Shown: positions 7,685 through 16,031 of the stretch, piece by piece
Numbering within the stretch: position 1 is the first letter of the stretch
Layout: each line of letters starts with the position of its first letter
Program-made: the position numbers and the translations under genes
Notes under the pieces: generated by a model
Told to the model about the DNA's origin: nothing
Database searches by the model: none
Seen by the model: the letters and a program-made list of their open reading frames with translations, nothing else
From: an uncultured Actinomyces sp.
GTDB lineage: Bacteria; Actinomycetota; Actinomycetes; Actinomycetales; Actinomycetaceae
Length of the DNA: 39,134 nucleotides
Assembly (NCBI GenBank): GCA_900545825.1
Contig: URAS01000018.1
Span: forward strand, 1 to 39,134
Reading direction: 5' to 3'

Positions 7685-8590
7685 ATGGCGGTGTCACTAC
7701 CTACCCCATCGGTTGCGTCGGCCGGCGACGGCACGACGGGCGAATATCGGCCGCAGCCGATTGAAGAGGACGTTCCCCGGCTGCGCGGCACCGGGCTGGC
7801 GGGCATCCCCGATGCGCCGCTGATGAGCCACCACGAGCACGTCGTCAGTGTCCGCAGCGGCGAGCTGGGTTCGGTCCACTCGTGGGAGCTCGTCACCGCC
7901 GTCGACGGGCCGGGCACGCGTCTGACGATGTTCCTCGCCGGCTGCCAGCTGCGGTGCCTGTACTGCCACAACCCCGACACGTGGAAGATGCGTGACGGCC
8001 ACCCGATCCTCCTGGCCGACGCGATCGACCGGATCATGCGGTACAAGCCGATTTACGACGCGACCGGCGGCGGCGTGACGTTCTCCGGCGGCGAGCCCAT
8101 GCTGCAGGCCGCGTTCCTGCGGAACCTCCTGCGCGAGGTCCACGCGCGCGGCGTCCACACGACCGTCGACTCGTGCGGCTTCCTCGGCGCGTCGATCCCC
8201 GACGACGAGCTGAGCAACATCGACCTCGTCCTGTTGGATATCAAGTCCGGCGACCCCGACATTTACAAGAAAGTCTGCGGGAAAGAGCTGGCGCCGACGA
8301 TCACGTTCGGCGACCGCACCGACAAGTTCGGCGTCAAGAAGTGGATCCGGTACGTCCTCGTGCCCGGGCTGACCGACGACCCCGACAACATCGCCAAGGC
8401 CGCCGACATCGCCGCCCGGTGGAAAGACACCGTCGAGCGCGTCGAGGTCCTGCCCTTCCACAAGATGGGTGAGGACAAGTGGGAGCGCCTGGGCATCCCC
8501 TACCAGCTGGGCGACACCCAGCCGCCCTCGAAGGAAGAGGCCGAGGCCGCCCGCGACATCTTCCGCTCCCGCGGCTTCGAGGTGTACTAG
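7685..8590 (+). CDS. pflA: Pyruvate formate-lyase activating enzyme (radical SAM)
   Basis: This 301-residue radical SAM enzyme abstracts a hydrogen from the radical Gly of the PFL system using a 4Fe-4S cluster and S-adenosylmethionine. The cluster motif C-x3-C-x2-C is present as GCQLRCLYC (Cys87, Cys91, Cys94), followed by HNPDTW. The GGG/SAM region TGGGVTFSGGEP is also present. The ATG at 7685 is preceded by GTGGAGG. The protein has about 60 extra N-terminal residues compared with the 246-residue E. coli enzyme; part of this may be disordered. It sits 107 bases after grcA and is the only activase in the window. It presumably docks the separate GrcA peptide instead of a flipped-out domain of a single chain. 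Confidence 0.95.
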   Translation: MAVSLPTPSVASAGDGTTGEYRPQPIEEDVPRLRGTGLAGIPDAPLMSHHEHVVSVRSGELGSVHSWELVTAVDGPGTRLTMFLAGCQLRCLYCHNPDTWKMRDGHPILLADAIDRIMRYKPIYDATGGGVTFSGGEPMLQAAFLRNLLREVHARGVHTTVDSCGFLGASIPDDELSNIDLVLLDIKSGDPDIYKKVCGKELAPTITFGDRTDKFGVKKWIRYVLVPGLTDDPDNIAKAADIAARWKDTVERVEVLPFHKMGEDKWERLGIPYQLGDTQPPSKEEAEAARDIFRSRGFEVY

Positions 8591-8621
8591 CGGGCGCGGC
8601 ACTGTCCACACGGATGTGCTT

Positions 8622-8660
8622 CGAGGACGCCCTCACCGTTTGGCGGGGCGCCCTCGTTCT
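8622..8660. terminator. Bidirectional terminator between pflA and the metal importer
   Basis: CGAGGACGCCCTC (8622-8634) pairs with GGGGCGCCCTCG (8645-8656) with one mismatch and one G-T pair. TTCT follows on the plus strand. It lies in the 89-base gap between converging genes and contains the recurring GCGCCCTC word. Confidence 0.6.
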
Positions 8661-8679
8661 GTGATGAGCCCCGGGGCGG

Positions 8680-9633
8680 CTAGGCCGCGGTTCTCGCCGG
8701 GGCCTGCGCCTGTGCCTTCGCCTTGACGGGCCTGCGCGAGGTGACCGCCCTCAGGCCCTGGGGCGAGACCAGGTAGACGATCGCGAACACGAGGCCGTGG
8801 ACGGTGACGACCGTCGCGCCCGACGCCGTGTTCCACCAGTACGACACGTAGACGCCGATCGTCACGGACACGGCGGACATGCCCATCGCCCACCACATCA
8901 TCCGCTCGAAGTCTTTGGTCAGCAGCCTGGCCGTCGCGCCCGGGATGATCAGCAGCGCGACGATGAGGACGGCGCCCACGGCCTGCATGGCGACGACGAC
9001 CGTCACGGCCATGCACGCGAGCAGCAGCGCCGACAGCCGCTTGGTCGACAGCCCAATCGCCGCGGCGTGCGTGGGATCGAAGGCGAACAGCGTGAGGTCA
9101 CGCCGCTTGAGGTACAAGACGATGCCCGCCAGGGGCGCGAGAATGACGACCTGGATGACGTCGGACATCGTGATGCCCAGCATGTCGCCGAAGAGGACGT
9201 GCTCCATGTTGATCTGCGACGGGAATACCGACACGAGGACGAACCCGAACGCCAGCATCGTCGTGAAGACGACGCCGATCGCCGCGTCCTGCTTGATTCG
9301 GGGGTTATGCCTGACGCCGCCGATGAGCCCGACGCAGATGAGCGCCGCGATGAGGGCGCCGATCGAGAACGGCACCCCGAACAGGTAGGCGAGGACAATG
9401 CCGGGCAGGACGGCGTGCGAGAGGGCGTCGCCCATGAGCGACCAGCCGACCAGCACCATCCAGCACGACAGCATGGCGCACACGAGGGCGGCGATCAGCG
9501 TCACCGCGAAGCCGCGCACCATGAACCCGTGGGTCCACAGCTCGGTGAGCACGGACCACCAGGGCTTGCGGGCGACGGAGCCGACGTCGCCCCACATGAC
9601 CGCGGCCGACGCGGCCGCCACGACGCTATTCAC
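8680..9633 (-). CDS. Metal ABC transporter permease (Mn/Fe/Zn family)
   Basis: This 317-residue, roughly eight-helix permease belongs to the ABC-3 family (SitC/MntB/ZnuB). The start is taken as GTG 9633-9631 because GAGGAGG lies six bases upstream; an ATG at 9648 is in frame but has no such site. The conserved loop GDALSHAVLPGIVLAYL interacts with the ATPase. The C-terminus is a short basic, Ala/Gln-rich tail. The start overlaps the end of the ATPase gene by eight bases, so translation is coupled. Together with the two upstream genes it forms a complete importer of the cluster A-I (manganese, iron or zinc) class. Confidence 0.93.
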   Translation of the reverse strand: MNSVVAAASAAVMWGDVGSVARKPWWSVLTELWTHGFMVRGFAVTLIAALVCAMLSCWMVLVGWSLMGDALSHAVLPGIVLAYLFGVPFSIGALIAALICVGLIGGVRHNPRIKQDAAIGVVFTTMLAFGFVLVSVFPSQINMEHVLFGDMLGITMSDVIQVVILAPLAGIVLYLKRRDLTLFAFDPTHAAAIGLSTKRLSALLLACMAVTVVVAMQAVGAVLIVALLIIPGATARLLTKDFERMMWWAMGMSAVSVTIGVYVSYWWNTASGATVVTVHGLVFAIVYLVSPQGLRAVTSRRPVKAKAQAQAPARTAA

Positions 9634-10390
9634 CGGATTCCTCCTCATCTAGGGACCGGAATGCCTGGTCCAACACCTCGGGACTCATCGCCTGCTCGAC
9701 CGGCCCGACGAAACAGATCGACCGGTTGAGGAGGACGACCTCGTCGCACAGGGCCGGCACGGCGCCGAGGCCGTGCGTCGAGACGACGATGCCGACCCCG
9801 TCGGCCGCGAGCGTGCGCAGCAGCTCGGTGATCATTCGTTCGGACGTGCGGTCGACGCCGGCGAACGGCTCGTCGAGCAGCAACAGGCGGGCGCCCTGCG
9901 CGAGCGCCCTCGCGACGAACACGCGTTTGCGCTGGCCACCCGACAAATCGCCGATGCCGCGGTGCGCCAGGCCCGTCAGTCCCGTCGTCTCGAGGGCGGC
10001 GTCAACGCGGCGTTCGTCCTCCTCTTTCGGGCGCCTGGTGAACCCCATGAACCCGTAGCGGCCCATCATGACGACGTCGCGGACGCGCAGGGGGAACGTG
10101 AGGTCGATTTCCTCGTTCTGCGGCACGTAGCCGACCCAGCCATGCTTGCGCGCGGTCAGCGAGTCGGTGCCGCACAGCTCGATGTGTCCGGCCTGGTGGG
10201 GAACCAGCCCCATCAGGGCCTTGAACAGCGTCGACTTGCCGGACCCGTTCATCCCGACGAGGCCGCAAACCCGCCCTGCGTCGACGGTCAGCGTGACGTC
10301 GCGCAGGGCGGGGATCGGTCCGTACGAGACGGACAGGTCAGTCACCTCGAGGACGGAGGAGACGTCCCCGAGGGCTGACCGGGTACTCAC
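9626..10390 (-). CDS. Metal ABC transporter ATP-binding protein
   Basis: The 254-residue ATPase has Walker A GMNGSGKST, the Q-loop region VPQNEEIDLTFPLRVRDVV typical of Mn/Zn importers, the signature LSGGQRKRVFVARAL, Walker B LLLLDEP and the switch VSTHG. The start is GTG at 10390, overlapping the stop of the binding-protein gene as GTGA. Such an overlap is a hallmark of translational coupling. It powers the permease encoded immediately downstream. Confidence 0.94.
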   Translation of the reverse strand: MSTRSALGDVSSVLEVTDLSVSYGPIPALRDVTLTVDAGRVCGLVGMNGSGKSTLFKALMGLVPHQAGHIELCGTDSLTARKHGWVGYVPQNEEIDLTFPLRVRDVVMMGRYGFMGFTRRPKEEDERRVDAALETTGLTGLAHRGIGDLSGGQRKRVFVARALAQGARLLLLDEPFAGVDRTSERMITELLRTLAADGVGIVVSTHGLGAVPALCDEVVLLNRSICFVGPVEQAMSPEVLDQAFRSLDEEESGE

Positions 10391-11313
10391 TTGCCTGACC
10401 CTGTCAGTGCCGAAGTGATGGTCTTGGCGTCGTAACTGAGCAGGTCAAGGTACGTTGGGACGTCGCCCTTCGGGCCCGACAGCGAGTCGACGTAGAGGAT
10501 CCCGCCGAACTTCGCGCCGGTGGCCTCGACGACGGGCTTCATCTTGTCGCCCACGGTCGACTCACAGAACACGGCGGGCACCTTGTTTTCCTTGACGTAC
10601 GCCTCGACGTCCGACACCTGCTGGGGCTTGAGGGCGCCCTCGGCGTTGACGGCCCACAGGTACTTTTCGGTCATCCCCGTGTCGCGGGCGAGGTACGAGA
10701 ACGCGCCCTCGCACGTGACGAGCACGCGCTGGCTCTTCGGCAGCGACTCGAGCTCGTCGGTCATCGTCTTCGAGATGTTCTCGATCTTCTGCTTGTACTT
10801 TTCGGCGTTCGCCTTGTAGTCGTCGGCGTGCTTGGGGTCGATCTTCGCGAACGCCTTCTCCATGTTGTCGACGTAGATTTCGCCGTTCTTCGGCGACATC
10901 CAGGCGTGCGGGTTCGGCTCGTTCTTTTCGGGGCCATCGGCGATCGGCATCGGCGTGACGCCCTTGGAGACGTCGACGGTCGGCGCCTTGGAGTCGGCGA
11001 CGAACCGCTTAAACCAGCGCTCGAGGCCCAGGCCGTTGTTGATGATGAGGTCGGCGTCGGCCGCCTTCTTAATGTCGGCCGGCTTGGGCTGGTAGTCGTG
11101 GATTTCGGCGCCCGGCGTCGTAATCGACACGACGTTGAGGTGGTCGCCGGCGACGTTCTTCGCCATGTCCGCGAGGACGGTAAACGTTGTGATCACGGTG
11201 GGCTTGTCGCCATCCTTCGACGAGGACGACGAACCAGAGTCGGAATTCTGACAGCCCACCAGACCGAGGGAACAGATAACTGCCGTAGCGGCAATGACTC
11301 GCAATTTCTTCAT
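10387..11313 (-). CDS. Metal-binding lipoprotein of ABC importer (SitA/PsaA-like)
   Basis: The 308-residue protein begins with a lipoprotein signal ending in LVGC, then a Ser-rich linker, so it should be anchored to the outer face of the membrane. The four metal ligands of the cluster A-I family are visible: His in GAEIHDYQP, His in NPHAWMSP, Glu in TCEGAFSY and Asp in LYVDSLSG. This pattern and NGLGLERWFKRF are most like manganese/iron SitA or PsaA proteins. It lacks the His-rich loop common in zinc binders, so manganese or iron is the better guess. ATG 11313 was preferred over GTG 11319 because of AAGG upstream. The protein would feed the two downstream transporter subunits. Confidence 0.93.
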   Translation of the reverse strand: MKKLRVIAATAVICSLGLVGCQNSDSGSSSSSKDGDKPTVITTFTVLADMAKNVAGDHLNVVSITTPGAEIHDYQPKPADIKKAADADLIINNGLGLERWFKRFVADSKAPTVDVSKGVTPMPIADGPEKNEPNPHAWMSPKNGEIYVDNMEKAFAKIDPKHADDYKANAEKYKQKIENISKTMTDELESLPKSQRVLVTCEGAFSYLARDTGMTEKYLWAVNAEGALKPQQVSDVEAYVKENKVPAVFCESTVGDKMKPVVEATGAKFGGILYVDSLSGPKGDVPTYLDLLSYDAKTITSALTGSGK

Positions 11314-11320
11314 AGTCACA

Positions 11321-11342
11321 CCTTATAATTCGGCTACCCGAA
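11321..11342 (-). promoter_or_regulatory. Promoter/operator of the metal importer
   Basis: On the minus strand a -10-like TATAAG is immediately preceded by a dyad TTCGG-GTAG-CCGAA (11342-11329). A dyad overlapping the -10 element fits repression by a DtxR/MntR-family metalloregulator. The repressor is not encoded in the window, so its identity is inferred only from the transporter type. Confidence 0.4.
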
Positions 11343-11610
11343 CTCGCAAGTCACGCCTAGCCGCCCCTTCTAATAACAGGGCTCCACAATTCCAGCGACG
11401 CCCACCCTAACCGGACGACGCACCCCACCCGGCGCCCCGCGCACACCTGCCCGCACCCCACACACCACCGGCCCGCACCCCCGGCGCCCTCGAAAACATT
11501 CACACAATTCATCACACCTCGTACGTCTGACGACTGATCAATATATGCTGGTCCCACGGGGCGACCGCCACGGTCGCCGTCGCCCCCACCCACATCACAG
11601 AGGAGTGTCC
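11343..11610. promoter_or_regulatory. Divergent intergenic region, importer versus nanT
   Basis: These 268 bases separate the divergent metal importer and the sialate transporter. Near 11520-11550 there is an AT-richer stretch containing ATATATG, a plausible core promoter for nanT. A TGTGA half-site, read on the minus strand, lies near 11512-11516. The transporter's ribosome site AGAGGAG is at about 11599-11605. I see no gene here. Confidence 0.4.
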
Positions 11611-13080
11611 ATGTCCACAACGACAAAACAGTCCTGGGTCTCGGAAATCTCGAAGACCCAGTGGAAGGCTTTCTGGGCAGCCTGGATGGGCTACCTGCTC
11701 GACGGCTTCGACTTCGTCATCATCTCGCTGATCCTCTCGGAGATCCGCCACAGCTTTAACCTCTCGCTGGTCGCCGGCGCGTCCCTGGTCTCCGCGGCGT
11801 TCATTTCCCGCTGGTTCGGCGGCCTCGCGCTGGGCGCCTACGCCGACCGCTTCGGCCGCAAGTCCGCGATGATCGTCTCGATTCTCCTGTTCTCGGTCGG
11901 CTCGATCATCTGCGCGCTCGCCCCCGCCTACTGGGTGTTGTTCGCCGCGCGCCTGCTCATCGGCGCCGGTATGGCCGGCGAGTACTCGTCGTCCTCGACG
12001 TACGTCATCGAGTCGTGGCCGGTTCACCTGCGCAACAAGGCGTCGGGCTTCCTTATCTCGGGCTTCTCGATCGGCGCCGTCATTTCTGCGCAGTTCTACC
12101 GTTTCGTTGTCCCGTTCGGCGACTCGGTGCACCCGAACTGGGGCTGGCGCTTCATGTTCGCCCTCGGTCTCGTGCCGATCGCCCTCACCCTGTGGCTGCG
12201 CCGCGCGATCCCCGAGTCCAGCGACTGGGAGGCCGCCCAGGCCAAGGCCAAGGAGCAGAAGACCGAGATGGCCCCGACGATGCTGGCGACCCTGTACAAG
12301 GGCAAGCTGCGCGTCGTCAACATCATCACGACGATCGGCGCGTTCGCTGCCCTCGTCCTTATCTTCGCCGTGTCGGTCCCCAAGGTCCTGACGATCGCGC
12401 TGGGCATCTTCATCGCCGTCGTCTTCATCTCGTACATGGCCCAGTTCGAGGGCAAGCGCTGGCCGACCGGCATCGCCGTCATGATCGTCGTGTTCTGCGC
12501 GTTCCTCTACTCGTGGCCGATCCAGTCGCTGCTGCCGACCTACCTGTCCGACGCGAAGGTCGGCATGGGCCTGGACCCGACGCACGTCGCCAACGTCATG
12601 TTCTTTGCGGGCTTCGGCGCGGCGGTCGGCTGCATCGTCGCCGGCTTCACGGGCGACCGCTTCGGCACGCGGAAGGCGTACTGGGTGTCGCTGCTGGTTT
12701 CGGAGGTCTTCATCTTCCCCGTGTTCATGCTGGGCCACAACCTGTGGATCCTCGGTATCCTCCTGTTCTTCCAGCAGGTGTTCGGCCAGGGCATCGCCGG
12801 CCTGCTGCCCAAGTGGATCGGCGGCTACTTCGAGGTCGACAAGCGGGCCGCCGGCCTGGGCTTCTGCTACAACGTCGGCGCGCTGGGCGGGGCGATTGCG
12901 CCCGTCCTCGGTGCGAAACTCGCGTCGACGATGAGCCTGGGCACCGCGCTGGCCGTCCTCTCGTTCGGGCTGACGTTGATCGTCATCATCCTCATCGGCA
13001 CGAACTTCCCCCGCGTCGCGCAGAAGGTCATCGACCCGACACAGCTGCGCGACTCTGACGGCGCCGATCTCCTCGAGTAG
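11611..13080 (+). CDS. nanT: NanT-like sialic acid:proton symporter (MFS)
   Basis: The 489-residue, 12-helix transporter matches E. coli NanT along its length as I remember that sequence. It shares QWKAFWAAWMGYLLDGFDF, SAAFISRWFGGL, AGEYSSSSTYVIESWP, HLRNKASGFLISGFS, YSWPIQSLLPTYL, a GTRKAY loop and GGYFEVDKRAAGLGF. These include the MFS cytoplasmic loop motifs (ADRFGRK). It should import N-acetylneuraminic acid with protons. ATG 11611 has AGAGGAG upstream. No sialidase, NanA lyase, NanE or NanK gene lies in the window, so catabolism must be encoded elsewhere or the specificity may differ somewhat. The LacI-family gene downstream on the same strand is a candidate regulator. Confidence 0.9.
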   Translation: MSTTTKQSWVSEISKTQWKAFWAAWMGYLLDGFDFVIISLILSEIRHSFNLSLVAGASLVSAAFISRWFGGLALGAYADRFGRKSAMIVSILLFSVGSIICALAPAYWVLFAARLLIGAGMAGEYSSSSTYVIESWPVHLRNKASGFLISGFSIGAVISAQFYRFVVPFGDSVHPNWGWRFMFALGLVPIALTLWLRRAIPESSDWEAAQAKAKEQKTEMAPTMLATLYKGKLRVVNIITTIGAFAALVLIFAVSVPKVLTIALGIFIAVVFISYMAQFEGKRWPTGIAVMIVVFCAFLYSWPIQSLLPTYLSDAKVGMGLDPTHVANVMFFAGFGAAVGCIVAGFTGDRFGTRKAYWVSLLVSEVFIFPVFMLGHNLWILGILLFFQQVFGQGIAGLLPKWIGGYFEVDKRAAGLGFCYNVGALGGAIAPVLGAKLASTMSLGTALAVLSFGLTLIVIILIGTNFPRVAQKVIDPTQLRDSDGADLLE

Positions 13081-13102
13081 CCGTCACGCTGTTCCCCCGT
13101 CG

Positions 13103-13151
13103 CCCTCGCGGGGCCGCCTGCCGCAGAACATGCCGGCGGCCCCGCGGAGGG
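13103..13151 (+). terminator. GC-rich hairpin after nanT
   Basis: CCCTCGCGGGGCCGCC (13103-13118) pairs with GGCGGCCCCGCGGAGGG (13135-13151) with one bulge, a very stable stem. No T tract follows. It may be a factor-assisted terminator or an mRNA-stabilising hairpin between nanT and the regulator gene. Confidence 0.5.
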
Positions 13152-13229
13152 TCTCGCCACACCGCAACGTCCACCCTTTGACGATGCCGGTGTGCCTATG
13201 ATGAGTCCACACACATCAGAGGGGTGAGC

Positions 13230-14231
13230 ATGCCACCGACAATCAAGCGCGCCACAAGCGCCGACGTTGCACGGGCCGCCGGGGTTTCACGCGCGACCGT
13301 CAGCTATGTCCTCAACAACACTCCCGGCCAGTCGATCTCTGACGCCACGCGCGAAAGGGTCAAGGAGGCCGCCGACTCGCTCGGCTACATCCCCAACGGG
13401 TCCGCGCTGGCGCTGCAGCAGGGCAGCTCCGACATCGTCCTCATGGCCATGCCGAACTTCCCGCACTCGACGACCCTCTCGCACACGCAGGAGGCCGTCG
13501 CCACGTTCATGTCGCAGGCCAACAAGGCGCTGGCCGTGTGGCTGCAGGGCACGGTGACGCTGCGCGACATGCTGCGCAACGTCCACCCGTGCATCGTCAT
13601 CGCGCCGGCTGGGCTGACCGACAGCGACCGCGACCTCCTGGCGCGCGCCGGGATCCCCCTGGTCGACCCCAACGACGCCGCCGACCCCGCGCCGGCCGGC
13701 GGCGACGGCGTCCGCATCGGCCGCGCGCAGATCGACTACCTGGCCGGCCGCGGCGCCCGCGCCATCGCCGCGACCACGCCCATCGAGGACGCCCTGACGT
13801 TCTTCGCGACCCCGCGCCTCGAGGGCATCCGCGCCGCGCTGGCCACACACTCGCTGCCCGAACCCGAGGTGCTGCGCCTGCCGACGCCCTCGACGATCGA
13901 ACACGACCCGGCGCTGGTTCAGACGCTGCAGCAGGCGATCGACGCCGGCTGCGACGCCGTGGCCTGCTACAACGACATCCACGCCGCCCAGCTGCTGGCC
14001 GCCGCGACGACGCTGGGGATCGACGTGCCCGGCGACCTCATGATTATGGGTGTCGACAACGAGCCGCTGGGCGCCTACACGACGCCGCCCCTCACCACGC
14101 TGGCGCAGGGCCACGAGCGGTACAGCTACGACCTCGTCGTCGACGCGTTGACCCGGATCGGTCAGCCGACCGACACCCTGACGTGCCCGGACGAGGATTA
14201 CGTGACGGTTCGTGTGCGCGAATCTGCGTAG
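13230..14231 (+). CDS. LacI-family transcriptional regulator
   Basis: The 333-residue repressor-type protein has an N-terminal helix-turn-helix, TSADVARAAGVSRATVSYVLNN, and the hinge region LGYIPNGSALALQQG. A periplasmic-binding-protein-like sensor domain follows, with the C-terminal lobe sequence PGDLMIMGVDNEPLGAYTTPPLTTL. ATG 13230 has GAGGGG upstream. It lies 149 bases after nanT on the same strand, so control of sialate or another sugar is likely but inferred. A GTGTG/CACAC dyad near 13190-13212 lies in front of the gene and could be an operator. Confidence 0.9.
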   Translation: MPPTIKRATSADVARAAGVSRATVSYVLNNTPGQSISDATRERVKEAADSLGYIPNGSALALQQGSSDIVLMAMPNFPHSTTLSHTQEAVATFMSQANKALAVWLQGTVTLRDMLRNVHPCIVIAPAGLTDSDRDLLARAGIPLVDPNDAADPAPAGGDGVRIGRAQIDYLAGRGARAIAATTPIEDALTFFATPRLEGIRAALATHSLPEPEVLRLPTPSTIEHDPALVQTLQQAIDAGCDAVACYNDIHAAQLLAAATTLGIDVPGDLMIMGVDNEPLGAYTTPPLTTLAQGHERYSYDLVVDALTRIGQPTDTLTCPDEDYVTVRVRESA

Positions 14232-14288
14232 CATCGCGGGCGCCACACCGACTTTTTGGGGCGATAACGCGGTTTCTTTGCGTTTGGT

Positions 14289-14304
14289 GGTGTTACAGGT
14301 CACA
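14289..14304. promoter_or_regulatory. Candidate Crp/GlxR autoregulatory site
   Basis: GGTGT-TACAGG-TCACA matches TGTGA-N6-TCACA at 8 of 10 positions. It lies 59 bases upstream of the crp/glxR start. Autoregulation is common for this family, so the position supports the call. CACATGTG directly follows, and an AT-rich CACAATAGGAATGAT could hold the -10 element. Confidence 0.4.
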
Positions 14305-14362
14305 TGTGGTGCACAATAGGAATGATCAAGCCATTTTCGATTGGCAGTGAGGAGTAACGCTG

Positions 14363-15052
14363 ATGGCCGTTGACGCCAATTTCTTGACGAAGGTGTCTCT
14401 GTTCGAGACGCTCCCCGCCCACGCGCAAGAACAGCTCGCCCGCATGATGGGCGAATGCGTGCTGCGTCGCGGCGAAAACCTGTTTGACGAGGGCGACCCC
14501 GGCGACCGGCTGTACGTCATCGTCGAGGGCAAGATTAAGCTCGGCCACCAGGAGCAGCGCGACGGGCGCGAGAACCTGCTGGCTGTCCTCGGGCCGCGCG
14601 AAGTCCTTGGCGAGCTGACACTGTTCGATCCGGGCCCGCGCTCGACGACGGCGACGGCGATCTCGCCGTGCAAGCTGTACTACCTCGATCACAAAGACCT
14701 CATGGACTTCATCGAGAAGAACCCGTCGCTGGCCCAGGAGATGCTCAAGGCCCTGGCCCAGCGCCTGCGCCGCACGAACGAGGCGCTGGCCGACCTCGTG
14801 TTCGCCGACGTCCCGGGCCGTGTCGCCAAGGCCCTGCTCGACCTGGCCGACCGTTTCGGCACGCGGACGGAGTCGGGCGCGATCCACGTCCCGCACGAGC
14901 TCACGCAGGAAGAGCTGGCCCAGCTGGTCGGCGCGTCGCGCGAGACGGTCAACAAGTCGCTGGCGCACTTCGTGTCGCGCGGCTGGATCCACCTCGAGGG
15001 CCGCGCGGTCACGCTGCTGGACGTCGAGGGGCTGCGCCGCCGCGCCCGCTGA
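14363..15052 (+). CDS. glxR: Crp/GlxR-type global transcriptional regulator
   Basis: The 229-residue protein has an N-terminal cyclic-nucleotide-binding beta barrel (GENLFDEGDPGDRLYVI, and GELTLFDPGPRSTTA as the phosphate-binding cassette). The C-terminal winged helix contains LTQEELAQLVGASRETVNKSL. FADVPGRVAKALLDLADRFGT and the C-terminal RRAR are typical of actinobacterial GlxR/Crp (Rv3676-like) proteins. It should bind cAMP and control carbon and energy genes. No cysteine cluster of the FNR type is present, so it is not an oxygen-sensing FNR. The ATG has GAGGAG nine bases upstream. Sites resembling its operator occur before its own gene and before pflB. Confidence 0.92.
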   Translation: MAVDANFLTKVSLFETLPAHAQEQLARMMGECVLRRGENLFDEGDPGDRLYVIVEGKIKLGHQEQRDGRENLLAVLGPREVLGELTLFDPGPRSTTATAISPCKLYYLDHKDLMDFIEKNPSLAQEMLKALAQRLRRTNEALADLVFADVPGRVAKALLDLADRFGTRTESGAIHVPHELTQEELAQLVGASRETVNKSLAHFVSRGWIHLEGRAVTLLDVEGLRRRAR

Positions 15053-15076
15053 CGCCCTCGCGCTCTGATAAGCCTT

Positions 15077-15107
15077 CGCCCCCGGCCGAATCGTTCGGTC
15101 GGGGGCG
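15077..15107. terminator. Bidirectional terminator after glxR
   Basis: CGCCCCCGGCCGAA (15077-15090) and TTCGGTCGGGGGCG (15094-15107) form a 14-bp stem with one G-T pair and the loop TCG. It lies between converging genes. A T tract is absent on both sides. Confidence 0.65.
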
Positions 15108-15148
15108 ACGTATGTCAGGCGCGCGGGGCGCGGGGTGCGCCGGCCGGC

Positions 15149-15724
15149 TTACTGGGGGGCGAGGGCGAGGAACTGGACCTCGACCTCGACCGGCGCGTTG
15201 AGCGGGAGGACGGCGACGCCAACCGCCGAGCGGACGTGCGCGGTCGGGTAGGGCCGGCCCTCGGGGTCGACGCCGGGCGTGCCAAAGACGTCGCCGAACA
15301 GCTCGGATGCGCCGTTGGCGACCGCGGCCTGGCCGGTGAACGTCGGCTGCGAGGCGACGAACGCCGTCACCCGCGTGACCGCGAGGAGGTTGTCGACGCC
15401 GCCAGCCACCTGCGCGGCCGCGGCGATCGCGCCCAGCGCTGAATACCGCGCGCACTGGTACGCCGTATCCGGGTCGACGACGGGACCCGACCAGTCGGCG
15501 TCGGTACCGACGTGGCCCGTGGCCGCCAGTTCGCCCTCGTGGAAGGGCAGCTGGCCCGAGGTCGCGACGACGTAGAGGTCGCCCGGGCTCGGCGTGAGCC
15601 CATCGAGGACGGCCGCCGGCGTGTAGGCGGCGATCGGCTTGGCGACAGGCGGCAGGACGAGGCCGGCGTCGGCGAGGGCGACGGACGGCAGCCGACGCCC
15701 GGTGACGGGAGCGTGCTGGGTCAT
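15149..15724 (-). CDS. RidA/YjgF-family enamine/imine deaminase
   Basis: This 191-residue protein has RidA-family features: the TSGQLP strand, a central helix with a VTRVTAFVAS-like strand, and HVRSAVGVAVLPLNAPVEVE, which carries the conserved Arg that binds the carboxylate of reactive enamines. RidA hydrolyses 2-aminoacrylate and related imines released by PLP enzymes. It is longer than the usual 125-155 residues because of N-terminal and internal segments. ATG 15724 follows GGGGAG and is four bases from the stop of the DUF4177 gene, so the two form an operon. The same pair sits near crp in M. tuberculosis (Rv3678A-Rv3678c, from memory). Confidence 0.9.
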   Translation of the reverse strand: MTQHAPVTGRRLPSVALADAGLVLPPVAKPIAAYTPAAVLDGLTPSPGDLYVVATSGQLPFHEGELAATGHVGTDADWSGPVVDPDTAYQCARYSALGAIAAAAQVAGGVDNLLAVTRVTAFVASQPTFTGQAAVANGASELFGDVFGTPGVDPEGRPYPTAHVRSAVGVAVLPLNAPVEVEVQFLALAPQ

Positions 15725-15728
15725 CGTG

Positions 15729-15890
15729 CTACTCCCCGATCGGCCGCTTGAGGTAGGCGACGAGGTTGTCCGGGCCGTTCGGGCCGGGGATGACGGTGAC
15801 GAGTTCCCACCCGTCCTCACCCCACGTGTCGAGGATCTGCTTGGTGTTGTGCGTGAGCAACGGAATCGTTGCGTATTCCCATTTCGTCAT
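15729..15890 (-). CDS. Small DUF4177-like protein
   Basis: A 53-residue frame runs from ATG 15890 to TAG 15729. It begins MTKWEYATIPLL and contains a central ILDTWGEDGWELVTVIPG, which is the DUF4177 pattern (WEY at the start, then GxxGWELV). It ends with a YLKRP strand. Small proteins of this family are common in actinobacteria and often lie before a RidA gene, as here. The function is unknown. The four-base spacing to the RidA gene indicates translational coupling. Confidence 0.88.
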   Translation of the reverse strand: MTKWEYATIPLLTHNTKQILDTWGEDGWELVTVIPGPNGPDNLVAYLKRPIGE

Positions 15891-15945
15891 AAAACCGAGT
15901 CTATCGGCGCATCATCGGGCCGGTAAAGAGTTCCACCTGACGGAA

Positions 15946-15961
15946 GCGAGGGCGCCCTCGC
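15946..15961. repeat. Perfect 16-bp palindrome in the WhiB-DUF4177 gap
   Basis: GCGAGGGCGCCCTCGC is a perfect palindrome centred on the GGGCGCCC word that recurs between genes throughout the window. It lies between the end of the WhiB gene (16032) and the start of the DUF4177 gene (15890), so it could be an operator or part of a terminator. Confidence 0.6.
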
Positions 15962-16031
15962 GAAAACCGGCCGTGCCCGCACCCCCATCGGTGCGGGCGG
16001 CGACCAGAATCGCTTGGCGAGAAACGTGCGC

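Noticed and set aside
14363..15052. FNR-type oxygen sensor
   Set aside because: No N-terminal cysteine cluster is present; the phosphate-binding cassette and C-terminus are those of cAMP-binding Crp/GlxR proteins.
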